DNA of 64,000 bases from positions 3,410,001-3,474,000 of the forward strand of contig NZ_CP065053.1 in NCBI RefSeq assembly GCF_015689335.1, in the 5' to 3' direction. Under the pieces are notes generated by a model that was given only the letters and a program-made list of their open reading frames with translations, was not told where the DNA came from and searched no databases. Below are positions 19,201 to 27,700 of this stretch, in pieces (within the stretch, counting starts at the first letter, position 1; each line of letters opens with the position of its first letter). Source of the DNA: Massilia antarctica. Its GTDB lineage: Bacteria; Pseudomonadota; Gammaproteobacteria; Burkholderiales; Burkholderiaceae_D. The translations under genes were made by a program, and so were the position numbers.

Positions 19201-19425
19201 CAGGCCGGGCGAACCGTTCATCTCGCGTTCGATCACGCTGATGACGCTATCTTCCAGGGTCTGGGCCGACGCGCCCGGGTAGGCGGTGGTGACCACGATG
19301 GCCGGCGGCGCCACGGTCGGGTACTGGGCGATCGGCAGCTGGGTGATCGCCACCGCGCCGACAACCATGATGAATAATGCGATCACCCACGCAAAAATGG
19401 GGCGGTCAATAAAGAAACGAGCCAT
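16261..19425 (-). CDS. RND multidrug efflux pump, AcrB/MexB (HAE1) type
   Basis: Inner-membrane proton/drug antiporter of 1054 aa. It starts MARFFIDRPIFAWVIAL, has twelve membrane segments and two large periplasmic loops. The proton-relay residues are present: the Asp pair in GIVVDDAIVVVENVER (TM4, near 405-410) and the TM10 lysine in GLGAKNAVLIIEFAK. GSASQRAIGTGVAGGM near the C terminus is also typical. Substrates cannot be read directly, but the HAE1 class exports hydrophobic and amphiphilic drugs. It sits 20 bp after the adaptor gene and overlaps the outer-membrane factor. The large open frame on the opposite strand is a shadow of GC-rich coding. Confidence 0.97.
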   Translation of the reverse strand: MARFFIDRPIFAWVIALFIMVVGAVAITQLPIAQYPTVAPPAIVVTTAYPGASAQTLEDSVISVIEREMNGSPGLIYMESNSQANGTGTITLSFETGTNADLAQVDVQNRLGRATPRLPQAVVQQGVRVDKARSNFLLFTILSSDDPKWDPIALGDYASRTVLPEIQRIRGVGQAQLFGTEKAMRIWIDPAKLVGFNLSPADVNNAIRTQNAQVASGTIGDLPNLGGQAITATVVVTGQLASIEQFGNIVLRANPDGSTVRLKDVARIEIGGQSYSTSARLNGKPSTGIGVQLSPSGNALETAKLVRARMNELSKYFPPGMKYAVPFDSSAFVEISIKQVLETLVEAVILVFLVMYLFLQNFRYTLIPTIVVPVALLGSLASLLAMGFSINVLTMFGMVLVIGIVVDDAIVVVENVERIMSEEGLPPLEATRKAMGQISGAIIGVTVVLVSVFVPLAFFAGAVGNIYRQFSAVMVSSIIFSAFMALSLTPAMCAHFLKPVEAGHHHVKKGFFGWFNRGFTRTAKTYEGWVGTTLRHTGSSMVVFVVLVGVVGLLFVRLPNSFLPNEDQGYIIANFQLPPGATLERTGKALREAEDFILKQPEVASMVGVQGFSFSGSGQNMALGFITLKNWKERGGAGHSAGDVAGRISGRMSRVRDAFIFAISPPPIPELGSSTGFSFRLQDRGGLGRAALLAARGQVLGAASKSPVLAGVRPEGLEDAPQVQLDIDRDKASAQGVTFDAINTAISTSLGSSYVNDFPNAGRLQRVVVQADAKDRMQPEDLLKLNAVNNKGQQVPLSSFATTRWITGPMQTVRYNGYPTMRIAGDAAPGRSTGDALAEMERIASELPPGFGFEWTGQSREEKLSGSTVFVLLGFALLAVFLALAALYESWSIPVSVLLVVPLGVLGALIAAGSRGFPNDVYFKVGLITIIGLGAKNAVLIIEFAKDLQAQGKPLVEAAIEACHLRFRPILMTSFAFILGVMPLVIASGAGSASQRAIGTGVAGGMITATALGVFFIPVFFVVVRKLFKGSERQRKKYAHEDGAALTAEVKHDV

Positions 19426-19445
19426 GAAGGAGTCCTGTTATATGT

Positions 19446-20702
19446 TTAACGGCTGGCGGCCGCAGCGGCGCTGGCCGCCGGCGCAGCGGCGGCACTGGCG
19501 GCGGGAGCGGCAGCAGCGGGAGCGCCAGCGGCAGCCGGCGCGGCGCCCGGCGTCCATGGCACCGGCTTGACCGTCATGCCGGGCGCCTGCATCTTCTGGA
19601 AGCCGTCGACCACGACCTGTTCGCCCGGCTTGATGCCTTCGAGGACAATCCACTTGCCGTTCTGTTGCGACGCCACCTTGACTGGACGCGGGCCCGGTTT
19701 GCCGTCCGGCCCGACGATGATGACCGTATCGCCCTGGCTGCCGCGGGTGACGGCTTGCTGGGGAATGAGCATGCCGGCCGGCAGTTCGGCCTGCGACAGG
19801 CGCACGCGCACGTACTGGCCCGGCAGCAGCATGCCGTCCTGGTTCAGCACTTCGGCGCGCAGGGTGACCTGGCCCGAGGTCGGGTCGACGCTGACGTCGG
19901 AAAACAGCAGCTTGCCCTTGCCTGGCAGTTCGGAGCCGTCTTCCAGCACGATAGCCACCGGCAGGGAGGCGGCGGCGCGCAGCTTCAGGCTGGCCGACTT
20001 GCGCAGGCGCTGCAGGTCGGCGGCCGACTGGGTGAAGTTGACGTAGACGTGATCGGTTTGCTGGATCAGGGCCAGCTGGGTCGCTTCGGTGGCGCTGACC
20101 AGCGCCCCTTCGGTGACCAGGGCACGGCCGATACGGCCGGCGATCGGCGCCGTCACGCGGGTGTAGCCGCTATTGATCTGGGCAATTTGCACAGCCGCTT
20201 TTGCTGCCGCCACGTCGGCCTCGGCCTGCTTCTGGGTGGCCACGACGTTGACGTATTCCTGCTTGCTGACCGCGTTCGCTTCCACCAGCGGCTTGTAGCG
20301 TTCGGCCTGGGCGGCGGCCTGGGTCAGGTTGGCCTGGGCCTTGCCGAGGGTGGCCCGGGCGCTCAGGAGCGAGGCGGCATACGACGCCGGATCGATCTGG
20401 AACAGTTCCTGGCCCGCCTTCACTTCACTACCTTCCGCAAACAAGCGCTTGAGCACCACGCCATTGACGCGCGCCCGGACCTGGGCCACGCGGATCGGTT
20501 CGACCCGGCCCGGCAGTTCGGTTTGCAGGGCGACCGGTTCAAACTGGGCGGTGATCACCCCCACTTCCGGCGGCGGGCGCTGGGCGCCGGCACCGGGCGC
20601 AGCATCTTTCTTGTCGCCGCAGGCCGATAACAAAGCCAGCGCAGCGAAGGTGCAGGCGGCGATCCGGGTCAGGGACGGGGAAGGGAGGAGGGGGTGGCGC
20701 AT
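19446..20702 (-). CDS. RND efflux periplasmic adaptor lipoprotein
   Basis: Membrane-fusion protein of 418 aa joining pump and outer-membrane factor. The lipobox is ALLSAC (Cys about 28). Next come barrel-sandwich and lipoyl-like segments (GRVEPIRVAQVRARVNGVV, AGQELFQIDPASY), an alpha hairpin rich in Ala/Gln, and beta-barrel and membrane-proximal regions (PGQYVRVRL, GLIPQQAV-like MLIPQQAVTRG). The last 40 residues are a low-complexity Ala/Pro tail of no obvious function. First gene of the operon, divergent from the tetR-type regulator with 150 bp between starts. Confidence 0.95.
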   Translation of the reverse strand: MRHPLLPSPSLTRIAACTFAALALLSACGDKKDAAPGAGAQRPPPEVGVITAQFEPVALQTELPGRVEPIRVAQVRARVNGVVLKRLFAEGSEVKAGQELFQIDPASYAASLLSARATLGKAQANLTQAAAQAERYKPLVEANAVSKQEYVNVVATQKQAEADVAAAKAAVQIAQINSGYTRVTAPIAGRIGRALVTEGALVSATEATQLALIQQTDHVYVNFTQSAADLQRLRKSASLKLRAAASLPVAIVLEDGSELPGKGKLLFSDVSVDPTSGQVTLRAEVLNQDGMLLPGQYVRVRLSQAELPAGMLIPQQAVTRGSQGDTVIIVGPDGKPGPRPVKVASQQNGKWIVLEGIKPGEQVVVDGFQKMQAPGMTVKPVPWTPGAAPAAAGAPAAAAPAASAAAAPAASAAAAASR

Positions 20703-20796
20703 TACGTGTGCATCCTTTAAGTAAGGGATGGGCTGTGTTTACATCCGCCGGCGGGACGTAATTACAAACTTCATCGCGGGCTTCCTGATTTTGGAA

Positions 20797-20820
20797 TATA
20801 CTAACATGACTGTATGTTTA
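20797..20820. promoter_or_regulatory. efflux divergent promoter with candidate TetR operator
   Basis: The divergent region holds TATACT (20797-20802, plus strand -10 candidate). The imperfect inverted repeat AACATG-N4-TATGTT (20803-20818) resembles AcrR/TtgR-type operators that contain ACATnnnnnTATGT. The position suits repression of both the efflux operon and the regulator. The -35 box is not clear. Confidence 0.5.
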
Positions 20821-20852
20821 ACGTTCGACATGCCCTGAAAGGGATTCGTTGC

Positions 20853-21464
20853 ATGGTCCGCAAGACAAAGGAAGATGCACTGGCGACCCGCGACAGCATC
20901 ATGGATGCTGCGGAGCAGCTGTTCGTCGAGCAGGGCGTGTCGGGCACCACCTTGCAGCATATCGCGACGGCGGCGGGTGTGACGCGCGGTGCGATTTACT
21001 GGCATTTCGAAGACAAGGGCGCGCTGTTCAATGCCATGATGGAGCGCGCCACCATGCCGATCGAGTCGGCGATGCAGACGCTCGACGTCCCGGCCGGTGC
21101 CGACCCTCTGGCGCATTTGCGCAGCTATGCGCTGTGCGTGTTCGACCTGACCATCAACGATCCGCGGGCGCGCCGGGTGTTCGAGATCGCCACCCTCAAG
21201 CTGGAATATGTCGGTGAAATGTCGACCATACGCGAGCGCCGCAGCCAGCATCGGGAGCAGTTCATGGCCAGTGCGGAGCGGATTGTGAAGGAAGGGATTG
21301 CGCATGGCCGGTTAAAGGACACGGTCAAGCCGCGTGCGGCGGCGCTGGGATTGTTCATCCTGATCGAAGGGCTGGTGCGCAGCTGGCTGATCACGCCCGA
21401 TTTCGACCTGGCGCAGCTGGGCGTGGAAATCGTCGATACGCATCTTGATTCTCTCCGCGCTTGA
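20853..21464 (+). CDS. TetR/AcrR-family repressor of the efflux operon
   Basis: Protein of 203 aa from the ATG at 20853 (MVRKTKEDALATRDSIMDAA), the usual N terminus of AcrR/TtgR/MexZ-like repressors. The HTH is at about 25-60 (TTLQHIATAAGVTRGAIYWHF, shown in part). The C-terminal ligand domain includes RRVFEIATLKLEYVGEM. A frame extension to 20814 would overlap the operator region. It is divergent from the RND operon, whose pump substrates probably relieve repression. Confidence 0.92.
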   Translation: MVRKTKEDALATRDSIMDAAEQLFVEQGVSGTTLQHIATAAGVTRGAIYWHFEDKGALFNAMMERATMPIESAMQTLDVPAGADPLAHLRSYALCVFDLTINDPRARRVFEIATLKLEYVGEMSTIRERRSQHREQFMASAERIVKEGIAHGRLKDTVKPRAAALGLFILIEGLVRSWLITPDFDLAQLGVEIVDTHLDSLRA

Positions 21465-21500
21465 TTGGGAACCCTCATTCCTGCCAAAGACCGTAGTTCC

Positions 21501-21611
21501 GTCGTTCCTGGCACTGCCAGAAACGACTTCCCGCGCGGGCGGGAACCCAAGTTCGTAGCTCAGACGGTGGCTGCGGAAAAGACTTGGATTCCCGCCTGCG
21601 CGGGAATGACG
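21501..21611. repeat. composite REP-like palindromes
   Basis: Three palindromes between the convergent regulator and tal genes. 21501-21527 is an imperfect hairpin of the GTCGTTnCTGnCA type. 21528-21544 is TTCCCGCGCGGGCGGGAA-like. 21588-21607 (ATTCCCGCCTGCGCGGGAAT) is an inverted copy of the second kind. The same motifs recur near 31931, 32075, 32145, 33483, 33605, 51945 and 53586. They may also act as a bidirectional transcription stop here. Confidence 0.8.
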
Positions 21612-21639
21612 TGGTAGTGGCTGATAGCACTTGGCCGGC

Positions 21640-22572
21640 TTAACGCATGCCCGTAATGATCTGTTTCAGCTTGCCCGAATCGGCGCAAAAGGCACGGATG
21701 CCTTCGGCCAGCTTCTCGGTTGCCATCGCATCTTCATTCATCATGAAACGGAAGGTTTTTTCATCGATCGCCACCTTCTCGATCGACACCGCCGACGCGC
21801 TCGGAGTCAGCTTGCGCTCGACCGGCTCATTGCTGTCGGCCAGTTTTTGCAGCAGATCCGGGCTGATGGTCAGCAGGTCGCAGCCGGCCAGTTCCAGGAT
21901 CTGCGACGTATTGCGAAAGCTCGCGCCCATCACTTCAGTGGTGTAGCCGAACTTGCGGTAGTAGTTATAAATCCGCTTGACCGACTGCACGCCCGGGTCT
22001 TCCGCGCCTGTGTAATCGAGATCGTTGGCCTTCTTGAACCAGTCGTAGATGCGGCCGACGAATGGCGAAATGAGCTGCGCGCCCGCTTCGGCGCAGGCAA
22101 TCGCCTGGGCCAGCGAAAACAGCAACGTCATATTGCAGCGGATGCCTTCCTTCTGCAAAATCTCGGCGGCGCGGATGCCTTCCCAGGTCGAGGCGATCTT
22201 GATCAGGACGCGCTCGCGGCCGGCGCCGGTTTCTTCGTACAGGGCGATCAGCTCGCGGCCTTTTGCCACGGTGGCTTCGGTATCGAACGACAGGCGCGCA
22301 TCGATCTCGGTGGAGACGCGGCCAGGAATGATCTTGAGGATTTCCATGCCGAAGGCGACCAGCACGCGGTCGATCACGTCGCCGGTGGACAGGTCCGGAA
22401 AGTCGCGCACGGCTTTTTCGAGCAGGGGTTTGTATTCGGGCTTTTGCACCGCCTTGAGGATCAGCGACGGATTGGTGGTCGCGTCGCGCGGCGTGTATTG
22501 TTTGATCGACTGAAAATCGCCGGTGTCGGCAACGACCTTGGTGAATTGCTTGAGTTGTTCGAGTTGGTTCAT
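21640..22572 (-). CDS. tal: transaldolase
   Basis: Transfers dihydroxyacetone between sugar phosphates in the non-oxidative pentose phosphate pathway. The 310-aa protein matches the TalB-type length. The Schiff-base lysine is Lys125 in [12 protein letters not shown]. Other family signatures are [10 protein letters not shown] (30-39), [19 protein letters not shown] and [10 protein letters not shown]. It follows hexR by 57 bp on the same strand and is probably the last gene of a zwf-hexR-tal operon. Confidence 0.97.
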   Translation of the reverse strand: MNQLEQLKQFTKVVADTGDFQSIKQYTPRDATTNPSLILKAVQKPEYKPLLEKAVRDFPDLSTGDVIDRVLVAFGMEILKIIPGRVSTEIDARLSFDTEATVAKGRELIALYEETGAGRERVLIKIASTWEGIRAAEILQKEGIRCNMTLLFSLAQAIACAEAGAQLISPFVGRIYDWFKKANDLDYTGAEDPGVQSVKRIYNYYRKFGYTTEVMGASFRNTSQILELAGCDLLTISPDLLQKLADSNEPVERKLTPSASAVSIEKVAIDEKTFRFMMNEDAMATEKLAEGIRAFCADSGKLKQIITGMR

Positions 22573-22629
22573 GGTTGCGCTAACGGGTAAGGAGATCGAA
22601 CCTTATTGTACAACCATGTACAGACTTGT

Positions 22630-23484
22630 CTATCCGATAAAGGAATCGAACTGCATGTCGAATTCCTGCAAGGCCTTTTGCGCATTCTGCATCTTCTTGC
22701 GGAACTCCGGCCCGCGCTGCAAGGCCAGTCCCACCGCCAGCACGTCGATCACCACCAGATAGGCCAGGCGCGCCGAAATCGGCGTGTACGGGTCGATATT
22801 GAACACCAGGTCGATCGGAATGAGCACGGTGGCCATGTCGGCCAGCGGGGTGCCCGAGGGCGCCAGCACGATCACATCGGCGCCGCCGCGGCGCGCCAGC
22901 TTGGCCGAGCGCACCAGCGCCGAGTTGTTGCCGCGCTGGGAAATGGCCACCACGGCGTCGCCCTCGTGCAGGAGCGAGGCGGCGATGCTGTGGATGGCCG
23001 GATCGGCGTAGGCCACGGTCGGCACGCCGGAGCGGAAGAATTTGTGCTGGGCGTCGGTGGCGACGATGCCGGACGTGCCCTGGCCATAGAACTCGATTTT
23101 TTTCGCGCGCGACAAAATATCGAGCGCGCGCTGAATCGCTTCGGGATTGAGGTTGTTGCGCAGGTCGAGCAGGGTGTTGATGGAGCGGCTGCAAATCTTG
23201 TTGACCAGGTCCGCCGCCAGGTCGTCCTGGGTCGGCTGCTCGTTGGCGCCGGGCAGGGCCAGCGCCAGGCCCTGGGCCAGTCTGAGCTTGAACTCGTGCC
23301 AGCCGTCGTAGCCGAGGGTGCGGCAAAAACGCACCACGGTCGGCTCGGACACCTGGGCGCTCTTGGCAAGCGCCGTGATGTTCTGGCTGACCGTGGCGGA
23401 CGGCTGTTCAAGCACCGCCAGCGCGACTTTTTTCTCGGACTTCGAGAGCGAATCGAGCTGGGTGCGGATGGAATCGAGTAGCAC
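22630..23484 (-). CDS. hexR: RpiR-family repressor HexR
   Basis: Transcription factor of 284 aa with an N-terminal RpiR HTH (about 1-77; ITALAKSAQVSEPTVVRFCRTLGY in part) and a C-terminal SIS sugar-phosphate domain (about 125-260; FYGQGTSGIVATDAQHKF, ISQRGNNSALV, APSGTPLADMA). HexR represses zwf, edd, eda and related genes and is released by KDPG in Pseudomonas and Shewanella. The placement, 15 bp after zwf and before tal, supports this identity. Candidate operators lie at 25073-25120, 36285-36301 and 36435-36451. Confidence 0.93.
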   Translation of the reverse strand: MLLDSIRTQLDSLSKSEKKVALAVLEQPSATVSQNITALAKSAQVSEPTVVRFCRTLGYDGWHEFKLRLAQGLALALPGANEQPTQDDLAADLVNKICSRSINTLLDLRNNLNPEAIQRALDILSRAKKIEFYGQGTSGIVATDAQHKFFRSGVPTVAYADPAIHSIAASLLHEGDAVVAISQRGNNSALVRSAKLARRGGADVIVLAPSGTPLADMATVLIPIDLVFNIDPYTPISARLAYLVVIDVLAVGLALQRGPEFRKKMQNAQKALQEFDMQFDSFIG

Positions 23485-23499
23485 GGGTTTAGTCTTCCC

Positions 23500-24966
23500 T
23501 TAGTCTTCGGGCAATGCTTCTTCGCGCCACTGCAAGCCATCGCGTCCGATCAGGGCGCTGGCCGCGGCCGGGCCCCAGGTGCCGGCGCTGTATGGAATCG
23601 GTACGCTGTCTTCCTGGTCCCAGTGGTCGAGGATCGGTTCGACCCATTCCCACGCCGCTTCCAGCTCGTCGCCGCGCATGAACAAGGTCAGTTGGCCGCG
23701 CAAGACGTCCAGCAGCAGGCGCTCATAGGCATCCATGCGCGGGGTCTTGAACTGCTCGCGGAAATCGAGTTCGAGTTCGGCCTGTTTCAGGCGCATGCTG
23801 TCGCCCGGGGTCTTGGCCATCAGGTTCAGCGACAGGCCTTCGTCCGGCTGCAAGCGGATTACCAGGCTGTTGGGCTGGAAGCTGCTGGTCGGCTGGTTGA
23901 AGATCGAGTGCGGGATCTGCTTGAAGCGCACCACGATTTCGGCCAGGCCGTCAGCCATGCGCTTGCCGGTGCGCAGATAGAATGGCACGCCGGCCCAGCG
24001 CCAGGTATCGATTTCGGCCTTGATGGCGACAAACGTCTCGGTGCGCGACTGCTGCGGCGCATCCGGTTCGTCGCGATAGCTCGGCACGGCCTTGCCATCC
24101 ACATGGCCGGCGCGGTACTGGCCGCGCACGATATTTTGCGCCAGGGTGGTCGGGGTGAAGCGCTTGAGGGAGCGCAGCACCTGGAGCTTGGCGTCGCGCA
24201 CGGCGTCCGGCGCGATCGAGGTGGGCGGTTCCATGGCGACGATACAGAGCAGCTGCAGCAGGTGATTTTGCAGCATGTCGCGCAGGGCGCCGGAAGTGTC
24301 GTAGTAACCCATGCGGTTGCCCACGCCGATTTTTTCGGCGATGGTGATCTGCACGTCCGAAATCCATTCGCGGCGCCACAGCGGCTCGAACAGGATATTC
24401 CCGAAGCGCAGGGCCAGCAGGTTCTGGACAGTCTCCTTGCCGAGGTAGTGGTCGATCCGGTAGATCTGCGATTCGGCGAACACCTTGCCGACTTCGGCGT
24501 TGATCTGTTTGGCCGATTCCAGGTCGCGCCCGAGCGGCTTTTCCAGCACCACGCGCGAGTTGGCGGTGGCCAGACCGGCGCTGGCCAGGTTGTCGCAGAT
24601 TTGCGCGAACAGGTGCGGCGGCGTGGCCAGGTAATAGACTCGGGTGAGCTTGTCGTCGTTGCGCAGCGCTTCGACCAGGGCGCCGTAAGTGGAGGCGTCG
24701 GTGGCGTTGAGCGAGACGTAGACGATGCGCTTGACGAACTTGGCCCAGCCTTCCTCGACCAGCTTCTTGACGTGCGGCTTGGATGTGCTGTCGACGGTTT
24801 GCAGGAATTCTTCCTGCGAGATGTCGTTACGGCCGACGCAGATGATGCGGGCGGTCGGCGGCAGGTCGTTGGCGACATCGCGCGCGTACATCGCAGGGAG
24901 CAGCTTGCGCATCGACAGATCGCCGCTGCCGCCAAAAAGAACGAGGTCAAAATCGGTAAGAGCCAT
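23500..24966 (-). CDS. zwf: glucose-6-phosphate 1-dehydrogenase
   Basis: Oxidises glucose-6-phosphate to 6-phosphogluconolactone with NAD(P)+, feeding the pentose phosphate and Entner-Doudoroff routes. The 488-aa enzyme starts MALTDFDLVLFGGSGDLSMRKL, giving the coenzyme loop GGSGDLS. The substrate motif is RIDHYLGKE (about 177-185), with EKPLGRD before it. The ATG at 24966 is chosen by alignment with family N termini; the open frame extends to 25044 without cause. It leads the zwf-hexR-tal cluster. No 6-phosphogluconolactonase (pgl) gene is next to it. Confidence 0.97.
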   Translation of the reverse strand: MALTDFDLVLFGGSGDLSMRKLLPAMYARDVANDLPPTARIICVGRNDISQEEFLQTVDSTSKPHVKKLVEEGWAKFVKRIVYVSLNATDASTYGALVEALRNDDKLTRVYYLATPPHLFAQICDNLASAGLATANSRVVLEKPLGRDLESAKQINAEVGKVFAESQIYRIDHYLGKETVQNLLALRFGNILFEPLWRREWISDVQITIAEKIGVGNRMGYYDTSGALRDMLQNHLLQLLCIVAMEPPTSIAPDAVRDAKLQVLRSLKRFTPTTLAQNIVRGQYRAGHVDGKAVPSYRDEPDAPQQSRTETFVAIKAEIDTWRWAGVPFYLRTGKRMADGLAEIVVRFKQIPHSIFNQPTSSFQPNSLVIRLQPDEGLSLNLMAKTPGDSMRLKQAELELDFREQFKTPRMDAYERLLLDVLRGQLTLFMRGDELEAAWEWVEPILDHWDQEDSVPIPYSAGTWGPAAASALIGRDGLQWREEALPED

Positions 24967-25072
24967 GGTATGTGATCGCTGAAAGTTGGGGGCCGGAATG
25001 ATGATGCCGCTAGTTGCCGCCGGCTGGCGCACGCAAGGGAGCACGAGCAGGGATGGGTAGCAACGCTGATTG

Positions 25073-25120
25073 TGTAAATTTACTACATATATATGCGGTT
25101 CGCAAGAAATTTTACTACGC
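25073..25120 (-). promoter_or_regulatory. zwf promoter with two HexR-like operators
   Basis: On the minus strand TTGCGA (25105-25100) and TAAATT (25082-25077) are 17 bp apart and make a good sigma-70 promoter for zwf. The element TGTAAATTTACTACA (25073-25087) covers the -10, and GAAATTTTACTAC (25106-25118) lies at and just upstream of the -35. Both closely match elements upstream of pgi and edd. The rest of the 315-bp gap (24967-25281) shows no other feature. Confidence 0.65.
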
Positions 25121-25281
25121 GAAGGGCTTGTTCAAACATACGGCTGCCGCAAGGTCGGGCATTCCTGCACTGATAACCTTCGAGGGAAGCGAACGGAGCA
25201 GAGACTATTCAGCATACGTTCAAGCAGGCATGTTGTCGAATCGAATCGCCGACATGTTCCCTCATTTCTGGAGGACTCATC

Positions 25282-26313
25282 ATGCAATCGATCCACCAAG
25301 CCGCGGCCGACCTGGCCGCCCTGTTGGCCGCTGCGAGCGGTAGCGCATTCGCCCAGGACGAGCACGCGCATGCGGGTTTTTGCGCGCCAACAACCAAGGC
25401 CACGCCCGTCCTGAGCACCAGCGATTTCGATGGCGACGGGACGGTGACGCGCAAAGACATCCGCCTGCTCAGGCAGCAGGTTCGGGCGGGCCAGTACATC
25501 GCCTTCTTCGACCGCAACGCCGATCATGTCCTCGACCGCAAGGATATCGCGATCGCGATGGCCGAAGCCGGGTCGCCGAGCACGCAACTCGACCGCCAGC
25601 TGGCCGCCGCCTATCGGGGATCAACAGCCTACCGCAACATCCGCACCGCCATCCGCGCCGGCTTCGTTCCGTGGACACCATCGTTCCACGGCCACGGCAC
25701 CCATTGGGTCCAGCGTCCGGAGAAAGGGTCGCTGGGCTACGCCTTCGACCCTGGCGCGCCGGAAGGACTTAATTACGATGCCAGGGGCCACCTGTGGGCT
25801 GTGTTCTACTATTCCGGACCGTCGCCAACCCGCCTCAATGGAGAAAAATATCCGCCCGGGGACAGTTACGTGCCGAACCTGCACGCGTTTGACGAGGGAT
25901 TTGCCGGCGACACCGACGTCTGGCACCATCACAACGGGGTTTGCTTCACGGGGCTGAACTATGAACATCCCACCCTGGATGCAAGCAAACTGACGTTCCG
26001 GCAGGGGCTGAGCCCGAAACAGTGCCTGCCGGCGAGCGCCATCGCAAAAGGCTTGCCGGTCGCCACCGATGTCAAATGGACGCCGCAATTGCACATGCTG
26101 CATGTCTGGCTCTACGAGTTGAATCGCTGCGGCACCTTTGCCGACGCGGATCCGGATCTGGCGCCGAATTCCCCGCTCCTGGAAAGCACCCTGCCGAAGG
26201 AGGGCGGCGATCCGCAGGCACCGAATCCGGCCTATCCGTTTGCCGGAGGCACCCTGTGCGCCTGGCTCGGCGAACTCGGTCAGACGCCGGCGTCCTGCGC
26301 ACAGCGCAAGTGA
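25282..26313 (+). CDS. secreted EF-hand protein of unknown function
   Basis: Protein of 343 aa with a signal peptide ending near GSAFAQ and a good ribosome site (GGAGGA) before the ATG. Two calcium-loop-like motifs follow: DFDGDGTVTRKDI (about 48-60) and DRNADHVLDRKDI (about 75-87), as in EF-hand or dockerin-type segments. The rest is not recognised. It is rich in His, Trp and Tyr, with HGHGTHW, DVWHHHNGVCF and QLHMLHVWLYELN, which could bind metal. Four cysteines in the mature C-terminal half could form disulfides. It stands alone, between zwf and the Nramp gene. I do not assign a function. Confidence 0.75.
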   Translation: MQSIHQAAADLAALLAAASGSAFAQDEHAHAGFCAPTTKATPVLSTSDFDGDGTVTRKDIRLLRQQVRAGQYIAFFDRNADHVLDRKDIAIAMAEAGSPSTQLDRQLAAAYRGSTAYRNIRTAIRAGFVPWTPSFHGHGTHWVQRPEKGSLGYAFDPGAPEGLNYDARGHLWAVFYYSGPSPTRLNGEKYPPGDSYVPNLHAFDEGFAGDTDVWHHHNGVCFTGLNYEHPTLDASKLTFRQGLSPKQCLPASAIAKGLPVATDVKWTPQLHMLHVWLYELNRCGTFADADPDLAPNSPLLESTLPKEGGDPQAPNPAYPFAGGTLCAWLGELGQTPASCAQRK

Positions 26314-26398
26314 CGCGGCTTGGGACGACAGGCGCGAAAAATATCATCGATGCGGTGCGGCCGGCAGTTGCTTGCGGCCGGCCGCGATCGGCGCGCCA

Positions 26399-27700
26399 TC
26401 AGGTCGCCATCATCCAGAGCATCGCTACAACCGCCAGCAGCATGACGGCCGTGGCGCTCCACCCCAACAGTTTCAGGCGCGGCCGGATCACGAACCTTCC
26501 CATGATGGCGCTGCGGCTGGCCATCAGCATCATGACTGCCATGATGGGCACCGAAATCACGCCATTGATGACGGCGCTCCAGTACAAGGCCTTGATCGGG
26601 TCGATCGAGGTAAACCCCAGGCCGATCCCGGCCAGGGTGGAAAAGGCGATGATGCCGTAAAATTTCTTCGCTTGCGACGCCTTTTTCTCCAGCCCCTTCT
26701 CCCACTGGAAGGCGCCGGCCATCGCGTAAGCCGCGGAACCCGCCAGGACCGGCACCGCCAGCAAGCCGGTGCCGATGATGCCGGCGCTGAACAAGGCGAA
26801 CGCGAACTCGCCGGCCAGCGGGCGCAGCGCCGCCGCCGCCTGGGCCGAGGTGTCGATCGAGCTTGCGCCGTGCAGGTGCAAGGTCACCGCCGTGGTCAGG
26901 ATAATGAAGAAAGCCACCAGGTTGGAAAAGCCCATGCCGATGGCCGTGTCGACCTTGATGCGATGAAAATTCGCACTGGCCTGTTCAGGAGCGTCGCGCA
27001 GGGGCTGCGACCAGGGGCATGCTTGCAATTCCTCGACTTCCTGCGAGGCCTGCCAAAAAAACAGATACGGGCTGATGGTGGTGCCGAACACCGCCACCAT
27101 GGTGGTGACATAGCCCTGCGACCATTCCAGCTGCGGCATGACGCTTGCCTTGGCCACCGCCAGCCATGGCACCTGGACCGAAAACACCGTCGCTACATAC
27201 GCGAGCAAGGCGAGCGTGAGCCATTTCAGGATGCGCACGTAGCGGGTGTAGGGGATGAACACTTGCAGCAGCAGCGAGACCACGCCGAACAGGGCGGCAT
27301 ACCAGTGCGCCGAGCCGCCGGCGATCAGGTTCATCGCCTCCCCCATCGCCGAGACGTCGGCGGCGATGTTGACGGTGTTGGCGGCCAGGAGCAAGGCAAC
27401 CACCGCGTACACCAGCCCGACGGGAAAATGGGCGCGCAGATTGCCGGCCAGCCCCTTGCCGCTGACCCGTCCGATCTGCGCGCTGACGATCTGGATGCCC
27501 ACCATGAGCGGATAGGTAAACAGGATCGTCCACAGCATGTGCAGGCCAAACTGCGCACCTGCTTGCGAGTAGGTGGCGATGCCGCTCGGGTCGTCGTCGG
27601 CGGCGCCCGTGATCAGGCCGGGGCCCAGTTTGTGAAGCCAGGAGCGGGGGGCAAGGCGCTTGGGCGCCGGCGGCGTTGGGGTGAGCGGATACGTCGACAT
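26399..27700 (-). CDS. Nramp-family metal ion transporter
   Basis: Inner-membrane protein of 433 aa with about eleven membrane helices, similar to COG1914 divalent-metal transporters. The TM1 signature is DDDPSGIATYSQAGAQFG (35-52), where canonical Nramps have DPGN. At the TM6 position it has TTISPYLFFWQASQE rather than the MPH motif of Mn/Fe carriers. It therefore belongs to a divergent branch whose ion may not be manganese. The ATG at 27700 follows GGAGACACCG; the frame is open to 28018, but that stretch is Pro/Arg-rich and not protein-like. Preceded by a long leader. Confidence 0.85.
   Translation of the reverse strand: MSTYPLTPTPPAPKRLAPRSWLHKLGPGLITGAADDDPSGIATYSQAGAQFGLHMLWTILFTYPLMVGIQIVSAQIGRVSGKGLAGNLRAHFPVGLVYAVVALLLAANTVNIAADVSAMGEAMNLIAGGSAHWYAALFGVVSLLLQVFIPYTRYVRILKWLTLALLAYVATVFSVQVPWLAVAKASVMPQLEWSQGYVTTMVAVFGTTISPYLFFWQASQEVEELQACPWSQPLRDAPEQASANFHRIKVDTAIGMGFSNLVAFFIILTTAVTLHLHGASSIDTSAQAAAALRPLAGEFAFALFSAGIIGTGLLAVPVLAGSAAYAMAGAFQWEKGLEKKASQAKKFYGIIAFSTLAGIGLGFTSIDPIKALYWSAVINGVISVPIMAVMMLMASRSAIMGRFVIRPRLKLLGWSATAVMLLAVVAMLWMMAT

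Noticed and set aside
16534-19377. 947-codon plus-strand ORF opposite the RND pump
   Set aside because: Shadow of a GC-rich, strongly conserved pump gene; the translation is low-complexity His/Arg/Gln-rich with no domain.
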